Shown here: piece by piece, positions 1-8,580 of the stretch
How the letters are laid out: the number at the start of each line of letters is the position of its first letter
Numbering within the stretch: the first letter of the stretch is position 1
DNA from: Desulfospira joergensenii DSM 10085
Lineage (GTDB): Bacteria > Desulfobacterota > Desulfobacteria > Desulfobacterales > Desulfobacteraceae
Direction: 5' to 3'
DNA length: 64,000 nucleotides
Assembly: GCF_000420085.1 (NCBI RefSeq)
Contig: NZ_ATUG01000002.1
Location: 1,550,001-1,614,000 of the forward strand
The notes under the pieces: generated by a model
Database searches by the model: none
The model's input: only the letters and a program-made list of their open reading frames with translations
Told to the model about the DNA's origin: nothing
Translations under genes and position numbers: made by a program

Positions 1-908
1 TCGCAGAACCATGTCTTAAGGCGTGCCAGGATTGAGGTTTGGACAAGAAAGTCCCGGATTTCAGTTGCAAGGGTTGAAAAGACTTCCTCCTCCAGATAGT
101 CGGCAACCGGGGCAGGCAAGGGATGCGGCTGATCCAGAAAGTTTCGGACGTCCGCCATGGTCAGATCCTGAAGCGCATAATAAAAGAGCATAAGACCTGA
201 AACCCACCCTTCAGTCAACTCGCATATCCGGTCAGAAATATCCCGGTCCCAGTCGATCTCAAAATATTCCTTGAAAAGAAGAGCGGTTTCCTCGCCGGAA
301 AAAACCAGATCAGCAGCACTTATTTCAATGACCTGTTGCTGCGCTTTCAGGCGGGAAAGGGACAGAGGGATGGAGGCTCTTGAGATGAGCACCATGTGGA
401 GAAAGGAAGACGAGTGCCGCAGCAAAAAATTCAGCACCGCATTAACTGCCTCACTCTCCTTTACCCAGTGAACGTCGTCCAGCACCAGGATGAGATCGGT
501 TTCAAGACACGCCTCCAGATCTGCCAGAAGCTGTCGGATACGCATTTCGTCTGCTGCACTGCCGGGTGGTTTGTCCTGGCAATCCACTATGGAAGATGCG
601 TTGAATTCAGGGAAAATATTTTGAATCCCACGGATCAGGCCGCTTAAGAAAAATGTCAGATCCTTGTCCGTACTGTCCAGCCGTAACCGGATAATGCGGG
701 CATTCACACCCTCCAGGGCCTGAACCGCCAGGGTTGTCTTCCCGTAGCCTGCGCCTGCAACAATTGTGGTGAGACGGTTTTCAAGTATTGCTTTCCCTGA
801 GAGTCTGCTGATCAAGCGTCTCATGTTTTTGGTTATGTCAGGAAAGCACAGCTTTGATTTCAGTATGGGCGGTTCATGAATCAAAATATCAGGTCTCCAA
901 TTTAACAT
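1..908 (-). CDS. MalT-type LuxR family ATP-dependent regulator (3' part outside the window)
   Basis: The first 302 codons are open from an ATG at 908 to the window edge, with no stop. Residues 52-59 read GAGYGKTT (Walker A) and 139-145 read LILVLDD (Walker B), followed by HW and a basic stretch. This is the NTPase layout of the MalT/LAL (large ATP-binding LuxR) family. The C-terminal LuxR helix-turn-helix would lie off the window. Such proteins are ATP-dependent transcriptional activators that sense small inducers. The gene is divergent from the hydratase-family gene at 1487 across a palindrome-rich promoter, so that gene is a plausible target. The family call is firm; the ligand is unknown. 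Confidence 0.8.
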   Translation of the reverse strand, partial: MLNWRPDILIHEPPILKSKLCFPDITKNMRRLISRLSGKAILENRLTTIVAGAGYGKTTLAVQALEGVNARIIRLRLDSTDKDLTFFLSGLIRGIQNIFPEFNASSIVDCQDKPPGSAADEMRIRQLLADLEACLETDLILVLDDVHWVKESEAVNAVLNFLLRHSSSFLHMVLISRASIPLSLSRLKAQQQVIEISAADLVFSGEETALLFKEYFEIDWDRDISDRICELTEGWVSGLMLFYYALQDLTMADVRNFLDQPHPLPAPVADYLEEEVFSTLATEIRDFLVQTSILARLKTWFC

Positions 909-1355
909 CGGCTTAACGACCCGGCACGGATTTAATGAAAGAAAAACAAACGCTTAAAAGGCTATACCACCATTTCGGGCAGGGTGTAAACCTAAGGGAA
1001 AAAAGAGGTCCCGTTTGGCCGCCGTTGCCGGTGTCAGGGGGCCATACCCTGCACGCAGCCGGCTGATCTTTTTGAACAATATTCTAAACGCAGTTTGGCT
1101 GGACAGCGAAAACCCGGAGCTCTCCGGGCTCTCAGGCAGTTCGCTGTTCCTGTCGCCCGCTGCGTTAAGACATTGATAACAACAAATCAGCAAATGACGC
1201 GTTGCAGGCCAGGCACCCCCACTCTGGCACCTGCCCCGGTTAACGTCACGATAGAAAAATTGCGCCGAATAAATATTTTTTTTTACTGGATATCTGTTTG
1301 AAATGCGCTGAGAAAGGTGTTATGGGTCAACTGTCTTGATTCAAAAGCAATCTCA

Positions 1356-1387
1356 CCGGATATATTCATATATCTCAGGATATCCGG
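1356..1387. promoter_or_regulatory. Inverted CCGGATAT/ATATCCGG pair, candidate operator
   Basis: CCGGATAT at 1356-1363 faces ATATCCGG at 1380-1387, with AT-rich DNA between. It lies in the 578-bp gap between the MalT-type regulator and the hydratase. The rest of the gap (909-1350) shows no credible gene. Confidence 0.45.
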
Positions 1388-1409
1388 TCAGATATTAACT
1401 TTTGTAATG

Positions 1410-1429
1410 ATATGCGGTTAACCGGATAT
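1410..1429. promoter_or_regulatory. Near-perfect 20-bp palindrome, candidate operator
   Basis: The sequence ATATGCGGTTAACCGGATAT is a palindrome with one mismatched pair, and it reuses the CCGGATAT half-site found twice at 1356-1387. It ends 57 bp before the hydratase start at 1487. The spacing suggests a regulator site close to the promoter. Confidence 0.5.
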
Positions 1430-1486
1430 TTCGGCTATACGGACCCGCACATTTACTTGTTCATCATACTAACGGGAGTAAAAAAT

Positions 1487-2311
1487 ATGGCACTTTCACT
1501 TGATATCAGCGCCATTGCGAATCAAATACAGTCCGCACAGGACGAGGTTCGACAGATTGAACCGATCACGTCACAACTGAAAGATTTTGATATTTCTTCT
1601 GCCTATGCAGTAGCGCACTTGATCCATGAAGCACGGATTGACAAAGGCGCCGTTCCTGTGGGAAGAAAGATCGGTTTTACTAATCCTGACATGTGGTCCC
1701 TGTACGGAGTAAACGAGCCTATATGGGGCTATCTCTATGACACCACTGTGGTTTACCTGTCTGGCCAGCACGGAACGTGCAACATCGAGCGGTTTGCAGA
1801 ACCGAAGGTCGAACCCGAGATCGTCTTCCATTTTTGTTCAACGCCTCCGGTGGATGGAAATCTTTTAGACATTCTTGAGTGCATTGACTGGGTCGCGCAT
1901 GCATTTGAAATCGTGCAGTCTCACTATCCCAGGTGGCGGTTTGAGGCCGCAGATACCATTGCAGACTCGTCCCTGCATGGAAGGCTTCTGGTTGGCGTAC
2001 CCCTGGCAGTTAATCAGGCAGGAACAGATATTATAGATGCACTTGAGCACTTTTCAATCACGATTTTGCGTGATGGCAAGCCGTGCGAGGAGGGTAAAGG
2101 GTCCAATGTGCTTGGGAGCCCGCTGACAGCCATTGCTCACCTGATTGATGTACTCAGGACGCAGCCGGACTACATGCCTGTTCAGGCCAACGAAATAGTG
2201 ACCACTGGGACAATTACAACGGCGCTCCCGATCCAGATTGGTGAAACGTGGCAAACTCAATTGGATGGAATCGCACTTCCCGGCCTCTCTGTGGAATTTG
2301 TTGGAGCCTGA
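1487..2311 (+). CDS. 2-keto-4-pentenoate hydratase / 4-oxalocrotonate decarboxylase family protein
   Basis: 274 residues, close to the usual ~260 of the MhpD/DmpE/DmpH family. Family hallmarks are VGRKIGFTN near residue 55, EPEIVFHF near 105, and a VAHAFEIVQSHYPRW segment followed by a DTIADSSLHG stretch. Members hydrate 2-oxopent-4-enoate or decarboxylate 4-oxalocrotonate in meta-cleavage pathways, in the cytoplasm with Mg2+. The reading frame is open upstream to 1412, but ATG 1487 is preceded by CGGGAG and begins the conserved part. No other meta-cleavage gene is visible nearby, so the substrate is open. Confidence 0.8.
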   Translation: MALSLDISAIANQIQSAQDEVRQIEPITSQLKDFDISSAYAVAHLIHEARIDKGAVPVGRKIGFTNPDMWSLYGVNEPIWGYLYDTTVVYLSGQHGTCNIERFAEPKVEPEIVFHFCSTPPVDGNLLDILECIDWVAHAFEIVQSHYPRWRFEAADTIADSSLHGRLLVGVPLAVNQAGTDIIDALEHFSITILRDGKPCEEGKGSNVLGSPLTAIAHLIDVLRTQPDYMPVQANEIVTTGTITTALPIQIGETWQTQLDGIALPGLSVEFVGA

Positions 2312-2588
2312 AGGAAGATGGGTCAAGCCTTGATTGTTGCATTAGAGATCACAAAATCCAAATGAAGCGGAGAAACCGCTTATTTGGGGGTTGAAGTTGT
2401 AGAAAAAGGTCTGGTTCATCAAATTTTGAAGACCGTTTAGCGCGGAGAATGACTCAGATAATTTTTTTTAATAATAAGTTCAGAAGCATTTAACCTCAGA
2501 GGTCCTTTTAAATGGAGTTTTAAGCAAAATTATAACAAAAATTCGAGCAGGGAGTTTTCCTAAAAGCTCGTTATTTAAGGCGGTTAAA

Positions 2589-2747
2589 ATGGATTTTCAA
2601 GCGGTTGGAACTTTCACACTAATGGTCCTGCTATTGACCATAATGCCTGGCCCCAATGGGGCTCTTCTACTAAAAACCGTTCCACAAAATGGACTTCGTG
2701 CGGGGATATTAAATTTAGCTGGAATTGTCTCTGCTTTTTATATTCAT
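2589..2747 (+). pseudogene. LysE/RhtB family exporter, 5' fragment interrupted by ISL3
   Basis: Codons 1-53 of a LysE/RhtB amino-acid exporter, including the family motif MPGPNGALLL (residues 19-28) at the end of the first membrane helix. The frame runs into the IS right after the 8-bp target site at 2740-2747 and meets a stop within the IS end. Joined to 4123-4614 it gives an in-frame 216-residue protein, the normal family length. The gene is therefore inactivated by one recent insertion rather than decayed. Confidence 0.85.
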
Positions 2748-4114
2748 GGTTCATCCGATTAATGCGTACTTCTTGTTGTGAAGATCCAGAAGTTTTAGTT
2801 TAAAAAATTCAAAATCACGATATCCATATGCTTTACGTTTCATGGTTTTGATCTTGTTATTGGTTCCCTCCAAAGGCCCTGTTGAAATTGCATAATCATA
2901 AAAGGAGAGTATCCTGTTTCTGTGTAGACCCAGCGTCTTTGCAAATTTCTTCAGCATCTGAATATCTGATACATTGGCCAGGTTAATCCAGTTCTCCAGA
3001 ACCTTCCCACCGGTATTTTTATCTGATTGGTTCCAAATTTGCCTGAGCTCTTCCTTCATATAATATACGGTTGATAACGGTTGATTGACTTCCAGTGCCT
3101 TTTGCAGATGTTCTGCTTCCCCCTTGTTCTTTTGAAGGTTTTCTGGATTCTTCAACAAAAGCCAGCGGGTTCCTTTTATCAGTTTTTGTTCCCCGCTATT
3201 CGACAGGTGTTTGTAAAGGTCCCTTCTGAATTCAGATAGTTTCTCATTGAACAGTTTTACCACGTGAAATCTATCGAAGACTATGGCAGTTCCAGGCATA
3301 TTTTCAATAACAGCACTCAAATATGCCGGAGACATATCAATGCTGATAGCTTCTATTCCGGCCTTTGAAATTTTTATTTTTTGCCAGAAGAACTTCAATG
3401 CATCGCCTCCTTTTCCATCACCCACATGCAGAATTCTGCCGGATTCCAAGTCCATTACTATGGTTAGATATTGATGTCCTTTGCCTATGGAGATCTCATC
3501 TATGGCAATCCGCTTGACCTTTTTGAGGGGTATGCTCCGGTAACGTCTTGTAAGATGAGCTTTTTGTATCTGTTTGATGGTATCCCAGCTGATACGCAGG
3601 TGGCTGGCAATATCTTTGATTGTCATGAACTGGGATAATTCCAGGACATAACGTTCAAAGGCACGGGTATAACTCTTCCCCTCTTTGGAAAAAGACAGTT
3701 TGATTTGCCGGACAAATTTGCATATGGGGCACCAGACTCTCTGAATGGCCGTCTTGAGGATTACGGGTCTCGAACCTACGGGTATTGTTCTCAGAGTTCG
3801 TTTGATAACTCCTCTTTTCACGACAGATCTTGAGTTACATTCAGGACACTTTATTGCCTCGGGTTTAGGAAATATTTCAAAGGTGAGCACCCCGCCGATA
3901 AAGCGGGTTGTTTTATAAAAGTAGTCACGAAGACCAAAAGCGTGGTAAATAAGACTGGTGGACATGATTCTATTCTCCGGTTTTGTGCGGCTAACACAAA
4001 AAAATTGGAAAATGATCATGTCCACACCTTCATTTCAAGCATAAAATCATTTTTTGTTTCAGAATCCTATATCGGCCTGCTTCTCATTCCAAGTACGCGA
4101 TTTTCTGATGAACC
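2748..4114 (-). mobile_element. ISL3 family insertion sequence, 1367 bp, complete
   Basis: The ends are imperfect inverted repeats of about 24 bp (19 matches), both starting GGTTCATC and both containing GCGTACTT. An 8-bp direct repeat ATATTCAT flanks the element at 2740-2747 and 4115-4122, the target-duplication size typical of ISL3. The only gene inside is the transposase on the minus strand, whose stop codon lies in the left inverted repeat. The element splits a LysE-family gene. Intact ends, intact transposase and identical target repeats indicate a recent, possibly still mobile copy. Confidence 0.92.
2751..3965 (-). CDS. ISL3 family transposase
   Basis: 404 residues from the ATG at 3965; the frame is open 20 codons further upstream, but the family N-terminus starts here. 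An N-terminal zinc ribbon shows CPECNS and CPICKF pairs at about residues 38-78. The DDE catalytic core shows AIDEIS, SIDMSP and the late EGTNNKIKTMKRKAYGYRD motif. It would catalyse cut-and-paste movement of the surrounding element. No frameshift or truncation is seen, so the enzyme may be active. Confidence 0.93.
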   Translation of the reverse strand: MSTSLIYHAFGLRDYFYKTTRFIGGVLTFEIFPKPEAIKCPECNSRSVVKRGVIKRTLRTIPVGSRPVILKTAIQRVWCPICKFVRQIKLSFSKEGKSYTRAFERYVLELSQFMTIKDIASHLRISWDTIKQIQKAHLTRRYRSIPLKKVKRIAIDEISIGKGHQYLTIVMDLESGRILHVGDGKGGDALKFFWQKIKISKAGIEAISIDMSPAYLSAVIENMPGTAIVFDRFHVVKLFNEKLSEFRRDLYKHLSNSGEQKLIKGTRWLLLKNPENLQKNKGEAEHLQKALEVNQPLSTVYYMKEELRQIWNQSDKNTGGKVLENWINLANVSDIQMLKKFAKTLGLHRNRILSFYDYAISTGPLEGTNNKIKTMKRKAYGYRDFEFFKLKLLDLHNKKYALIG

Positions 4115-4122
4115 ATATTCAT

Positions 4123-4614
4123 GGACTATTTTCAATACTTGGGTTGTCCGCTTTGATTCTCAAAACATCTCAAGCGTTTTTTGCAGCAAAACTCCTGGGA
4201 GCTTTTTATCTTTCATACTTGGGTATTATGTCTCTTTGGCAGGCTTTTTTTGCAAAACAATCTTCTGAAAAAACAATAAAACGCGAAAATAATAAAAATG
4301 TGATTCGCAAAAGTAAGAGATTTTTTCTGGAAGGATTTCTCACCAATCTTTTGAACCCAAAGGCTTCTATGTTTTATCTTGCGGTCTTTCCACAATTTAT
4401 TTGCTTGGAGGGAAGTCCCATTTTAGAATTCCTTATATTAGTAGTGATTAATTCTATTGTCGTTGTAATATGGTTTTCCTTTATAATTAATGCTCTTGGT
4501 AAGATAACACGGGCATTATCATCCATGAAATTTAAAAAAATAGTGCAAGGCGCAACTGGCTCGATAATGTTGTGGTTTGGGTATCGTTTGCTTACATATC
4601 AACAAAAAAGTTAA
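4123..4614 (+). pseudogene. LysE/RhtB family exporter, 3' fragment after ISL3
   Basis: 163 codons carrying the remaining membrane helices, with the family segment LLGAFYLSYLGIMSLW. The frame matches the 5' fragment at 2589-2747 exactly once the IS and one target copy are removed. An in-frame ATG inside the IS at 4054 could start a chimeric 186-residue product, but it would lack the first helix and the PGP motif. Amino-acid export by the family is known; this protein's substrate is not. Confidence 0.85.
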
Positions 4615-4871
4615 TCTGATCAACATATAGCAGGACGGTTACACGATATCGCAGGTACTGAACCGGCTTAAAAATTTTTTAGCATGCATATGATCTTGGT
4701 GTTGAAAAGTCTTGTGGAAGCCCCCCGCGCCAGGTGAACCGAGATGTTAGCCAGGGGCACGACCCATGATATGTCATTCTTTGGAATCGTATGTTTTTTG
4801 GGCAAGTATGTCCATCGTTATAATGGTAAAGGAGAGAGAATGAGGAGGACACAAGACCGAAAGGACAAAAA

Positions 4872-5762
4872 ATGAAAATTCTCTACGTAGTCGATTTGCA
4901 TGGATATTCAAAGCGTTTCGAACGGGTATTTCAGTCAGCTATAGATCATGGTGTCGAAGCCGTCATTAGTGGCGGAGATAATTTCTCAGATTTATTTGTT
5001 GCACCTTGGGATAAAGCAATTGAATCTCAAAACAACTTATTTACAAAATTCCTTCCAAGCCACCTCAAAAAGTATGAAAATGCAAAAATCCATTGGGCCT
5101 GCATTCTTAGTATGCATGACTTAGAGATTTTTGATCAGCAGTTCATCTCATTGTGTAAGAAGAGTAACTATTTTCATAATTGTCAGAACCAAATCGCCAG
5201 AATCGGTGGATATGAGTTTGTTGGGACCGGAAACGTAGTCGATATCCCTTTCCCACCTAAGAATCGATGCCGACGTGACACCAAAAGATGCAAAATGGAC
5301 AAGCAGTTTGGTCAACCCATTGGAATTACAAAACAAGGGTGGGTCCCAATCAAAGATTGGGAGAAACAGCTTAGGTCTTTCCCAACACTATTAGAAGATC
5401 TGCTTGCCCTCCCGGAAACCAAGGAACTACAGAAATCTGTGTACATTATCCACCATCCACCAAAGGGGTTGGGCCTCGGTTCGATTTTCTTAGACGCCGA
5501 TAAGGCACCCATTATTGGAGATCTGCCAAAGAGCCCAGAAAAAGACATTGGATCAGAAGCAGTGTACTCATTTCTGGAAGACCGCCAACCGCTTCTGGCA
5601 TTGCACGGGCATGTTCATGAAAGCCCCATGGTGACTGGCAAGTGGCGAGGGAAAATTGGGAATACGGTCTGTATTCAGCCAGGGCAAAATGAAAACAAAG
5701 ATAAGACGCATTTTATGATTATAGATCTACCATCCTTAAAAATGGAACGCTTCCTTGAATAG
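4872..5762 (+). CDS. Metallophosphoesterase (calcineurin-like)
   Basis: 296 residues. Metal-binding signatures of the calcineurin-like phosphoesterase fold are visible: VVDLHG at the N-terminus (D-x-H), SGGDNF near residue 34, HHPPKG near 194 and LHGHVHESP near 237. These bind two metals and hydrolyse phosphomono- or diesters. No signal peptide, so cytoplasmic. The gene stands alone; the preceding 257 bp hold no recognisable gene. Substrate unknown. The 3' end overlaps a small convergent reading frame. Confidence 0.75.
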   Translation: MKILYVVDLHGYSKRFERVFQSAIDHGVEAVISGGDNFSDLFVAPWDKAIESQNNLFTKFLPSHLKKYENAKIHWACILSMHDLEIFDQQFISLCKKSNYFHNCQNQIARIGGYEFVGTGNVVDIPFPPKNRCRRDTKRCKMDKQFGQPIGITKQGWVPIKDWEKQLRSFPTLLEDLLALPETKELQKSVYIIHHPPKGLGLGSIFLDADKAPIIGDLPKSPEKDIGSEAVYSFLEDRQPLLALHGHVHESPMVTGKWRGKIGNTVCIQPGQNENKDKTHFMIIDLPSLKMERFLE

Positions 5763-5943
5763 AAGTCAGGATCTGACACAGAATTGATTTTAGGGATTTT
5801 AATTCATGGAATTCAGGGGGCACAGCACCGTTTTTTTCAAAAGAATCGAATTCCGCACGTAAGGCCGGATAGTAATACCACATCTGCTCCTTTGCTGCCT
5901 TATCTTTTAAACAATACCTTTTTATAATTTTTTTGGTTTCCAT
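5719..5943 (-). CDS. Small hypothetical protein
   Basis: 74 residues from ATG 5943, supported by a strong GAGGAG eight bases upstream; the frame is open further up to 6030, but without a comparable ribosome site. Charged and lysine-rich N-terminus, no membrane segment, no family recognised. The 3' end overlaps the metallophosphoesterase by 44 bp. The clear ribosome binding site is the main reason to list it. Confidence 0.4.
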   Translation of the reverse strand: METKKIIKRYCLKDKAAKEQMWYYYPALRAEFDSFEKNGAVPPEFHELKSLKSILCQILTSIQGSVPFLRMVDL

Positions 5944-6119
5944 AAAAATGCTCCTCAAGTCTGATGTCAATTCGCACGCAATATAATACCCGATCTGCTT
6001 GTTTTGAATACATAATACTTTCAAGTTCATGCCTATTCCTACTTTTTTAGCAAGAAAGTCTTTGACTCATACAATAGGCCATGTTAGTATCCGCCATTAA
6101 AATGAAAGGTGTTTTTTTT

Positions 6120-7031
6120 ATGAGTACGATTGCTGACTTGATGGGCCAAATTGCAGAAAAAGAAGGGCACAATAACACCAATATTCCAGGTGTTCGAATT
6201 TATAAAGCATCAGAATACCGTCCCAGGCATCCACTTTGTTATGGGAAAGGAATAATTATTGTTGGCCAAGGGAACAAGCGGGTTTTTCTCGGAGATAAGG
6301 TATACGAATACAACTCTGATAACTATCTTGTATTATCGGTGCCTTTACCAGCAGAATGTGAGACTGAAGCAACTGAATATGAGCCGCTGCTTTCTCTTAT
6401 GGTGGACATTGATATGGGAATGCTTAACCGTATTGTTGAACAAATGGGCAATGACATTAACGCGTCACTGTGGGGACAAAAGGATAAATACCCCGGATTG
6501 TTTGTTGCTCATACAAACCAGGATATAAAGGATACAGTAGTACGGTTGTTACGTTCTCTTTTAAACCCTGTGGAGAGCAAGGTGATAGGTCCCGGTATTA
6601 TTCATGAACTAATTTTCAGGATTATGAATGGTGAAAATGCTGCACCTTTGTATGCCCTTACCATGATACATACCAATTTGTCCAGAATTGACAAGGCCCT
6701 GAAACACATTCACGAAGAGTACCGTCATCCAATCGATATTGACAAGCTTTCAAATCTGGTCAACATGAGCCCATCCGCTTTTTTCCGAGCATTCAAAGAA
6801 GTAACTTCATCTTCTCCTATCCAATATTTGAAAAAGGTCAGGCTCAATATTGCAATGGGATTATTAATGGCAAATCAAGTTCGGGTAAATGAAGCTGCGA
6901 CAGAAGTCGGGTATGAAAGTACAACTCAATTCAGCAGGGAATTTAAGCGGTACTTTGGCAATAGCCCGGTTAGTTTTATCCCTGCCGGTAAAATTAAATT
7001 GCCTTTAAAATTTCCTTTGTTTAAAGTCTGA
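6120..7031 (+). CDS. AraC family transcriptional regulator
   Basis: 303 residues from ATG 6120, preceded by AAAGGTG; an in-frame ATG at 6081 lacks a good ribosome site. The N-terminal half matches the AraC_N cupin-like sensor type (VLSVPLPAECETEA and LLSLMVDID segments). The C-terminal ~100 residues hold two helix-turn-helix units (IDIDKLSNLVNMSPSAFFRAFK, then VNEAATEVGYESTTQFSREFKRYFG). Regulators of this subgroup often control adjacent oxidoreductase or hydrolase genes. The neighbouring hydrolase on the opposite strand is convergent, so the target is not obvious. Confidence 0.88.
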   Translation: MSTIADLMGQIAEKEGHNNTNIPGVRIYKASEYRPRHPLCYGKGIIIVGQGNKRVFLGDKVYEYNSDNYLVLSVPLPAECETEATEYEPLLSLMVDIDMGMLNRIVEQMGNDINASLWGQKDKYPGLFVAHTNQDIKDTVVRLLRSLLNPVESKVIGPGIIHELIFRIMNGENAAPLYALTMIHTNLSRIDKALKHIHEEYRHPIDIDKLSNLVNMSPSAFFRAFKEVTSSSPIQYLKKVRLNIAMGLLMANQVRVNEAATEVGYESTTQFSREFKRYFGNSPVSFIPAGKIKLPLKFPLFKV

Positions 7032-7214
7032 TTTCCATCTTCAAGAAAGTGAATTGGCCGCCTCTTGAATTGTGAATTAGGATTATTAAGAAATAAAATA
7101 TATTTCAACAACCCAAATGCACTCGGGCAAGCCGGTGATTTGGAATTGTTCACTCGGACACACGTGGACGGGCCGTTGAACAAACCCGCTACATACGGCC
7201 AAAGGCCGGTGAAC

Positions 7215-8095
7215 TCAATGTTGAAAACAATTCAAAGTTTTATGGATCACTTCTTCATTTTTTAAAATCCTTTTATGGCCAAGTCCTTTAACTATCATCA
7301 GTTCTATTTCCGGAAGCATTTTTATAATATGCTTTGAATCAGAAAACGGTATAACAGGATCGGATTGATCATGAATGATACAATAATTTTTTGCATTCCA
7401 GGAAATCAGATTGATCGGGTCATCCCCTGAAAAAGAATACTTATATTTATCTTCATATTCGCTAATTATTTTTAAGTAGATTTTTTTGGGGATCTGGTAT
7501 TGGTTAAACGCATGATCAATCGTTTTGTTGAGTTGGATTGCAGGGGATATCAAAACAGCGGGTAGATTCAATTGCTCTTTTTCCAAACTGCATACAATGG
7601 CTGCAGCCCCAAAGGAATGTCCGATTAGCCCGGCAATATTATCGGAAAAATCAGAAGATATAAATGACCGTAAGATATCTGTCATCTGGAAATAGCTGCA
7701 GCTGTCGCCAGGGGATAATCCATGCCCGGGTCCATCAAAGATAAGGACAGAAAACCCTTTATTTAAGAAGGGTTTAATGAACGGGTAAAATTGAAGTCCG
7801 ATTCCGTTCCAGCCATGAATGAAAATGATCATGGGACCCTCCCCCCATTTCCAGCATTTTATGGTGTCATCATTTACAGTCATCTCAAAGGCAAATCCTG
7901 TTTTGAGATATTCGAGCTGCTTTTGAGTATACTGATGGCGCTGGGGCGTAAAAAATTGTTTTTCATAAATGAGCCGAGAATGCCCGGAATCAGCTGCCAT
8001 AGGATAATAATCAGCCTCTGGAGCAGGGTTTTTAATAAAAAGGTCCTTTTTAAAGTGTCTGGAGCTGTTTTTGTAAATCGATACGAGTGCGCCAC
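7215..8095 (-). CDS. Alpha/beta hydrolase, read across a -1 frameshift
   Basis: Two overlapping frames together make one family-length protein (~293 residues). The first starts at GTG 8095 behind a strong GGGGGGAGG and runs to NNFL. The second carries FFTPQR, the oxyanion strand FIHGWNG, the nucleophile elbow GHSFGA, the acid-bearing loop HDQSDPVIP and a late catalytic GLGHKR. The switch falls at AAT TTT TTA (7948-7956), where slipping back one base gives FLTPQRH. Either one base was lost from the T run or translation slips there. The downstream frame alone could start at ATG 8000. Probably once co-transcribed with the methyltransferase upstream. Substrate unknown. Confidence 0.7.
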
Positions 8096-8131
8096 GATAC
8101 CCTCCCCCCTAAAATTATTTAAAAGACGGAT

Positions 8132-8575
8132 TCAATTTTTTTCCAACAAAATATTCAGGAGCAATTGGGTTGGAATGATCATTGGGACCTGGGTCTGGTA
8201 ACTGCCGTATTCATTGGGATATGCATTTAATATGTCCCTGTCTTCCAGCCAGGTTCCAACAATGATCCAGATGGACCAAAGAAGGTTGAATACAATCCGG
8301 TCAGGAGTAAAGCTGGTTGTGCTCCAGATAAAAATAAATGAAAACAGGTAAAGCGGGTGGCGGACCCATCTGTATGGTCCCTTTTGCTGGAAAAAGACTT
8401 TTTGGGGCTGCGGTTTTGGAGTCCTCAACCCAAAGGGATCAAATCCTCCCAGGGTTGTAACACTCCGGTACAGGCCATAGGCACATAAAACGGAGATTAC
8501 GCCGAATATAATTTCCAACCAGCCCGGTGAATCAAAAACCGCCATGGTTTGCCCCTGCCAGAAAAAGATCACAAT
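8132..8575 (-). pseudogene. NnrU/ICMT-like methyltransferase, 3' fragment
   Basis: 147 codons encoding the C-terminal half of an integral-membrane methyltransferase of the isoprenylcysteine methyltransferase superfamily. The signature YRWVRHPLYLF and the later EDRDI and PMIIP segments, which form the SAM site, are present. The N-terminal half lies at 10436-10867 beyond an IS. Removing the IS and one 5-bp target copy joins TTA to ATT in frame. An internal start at 8572 gives a protein lacking the first membrane helices, so it is likely inactive. Confidence 0.85.
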
Positions 8576-8580
8576 TAAGA

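Noticed and set aside
954..1301. Overlapping short frames in the gap before the hydratase gene
   Set aside because: No ribosome sites, no coding bias, no family; the region reads better as promoter and spacer DNA.
4690..4790. Segment with GTGAACCGAGATGTTAGCC, suggestive of a group II intron remnant
   Set aside because: No domain V hairpin, no reverse transcriptase and no clear boundaries could be found; similarity is too short.
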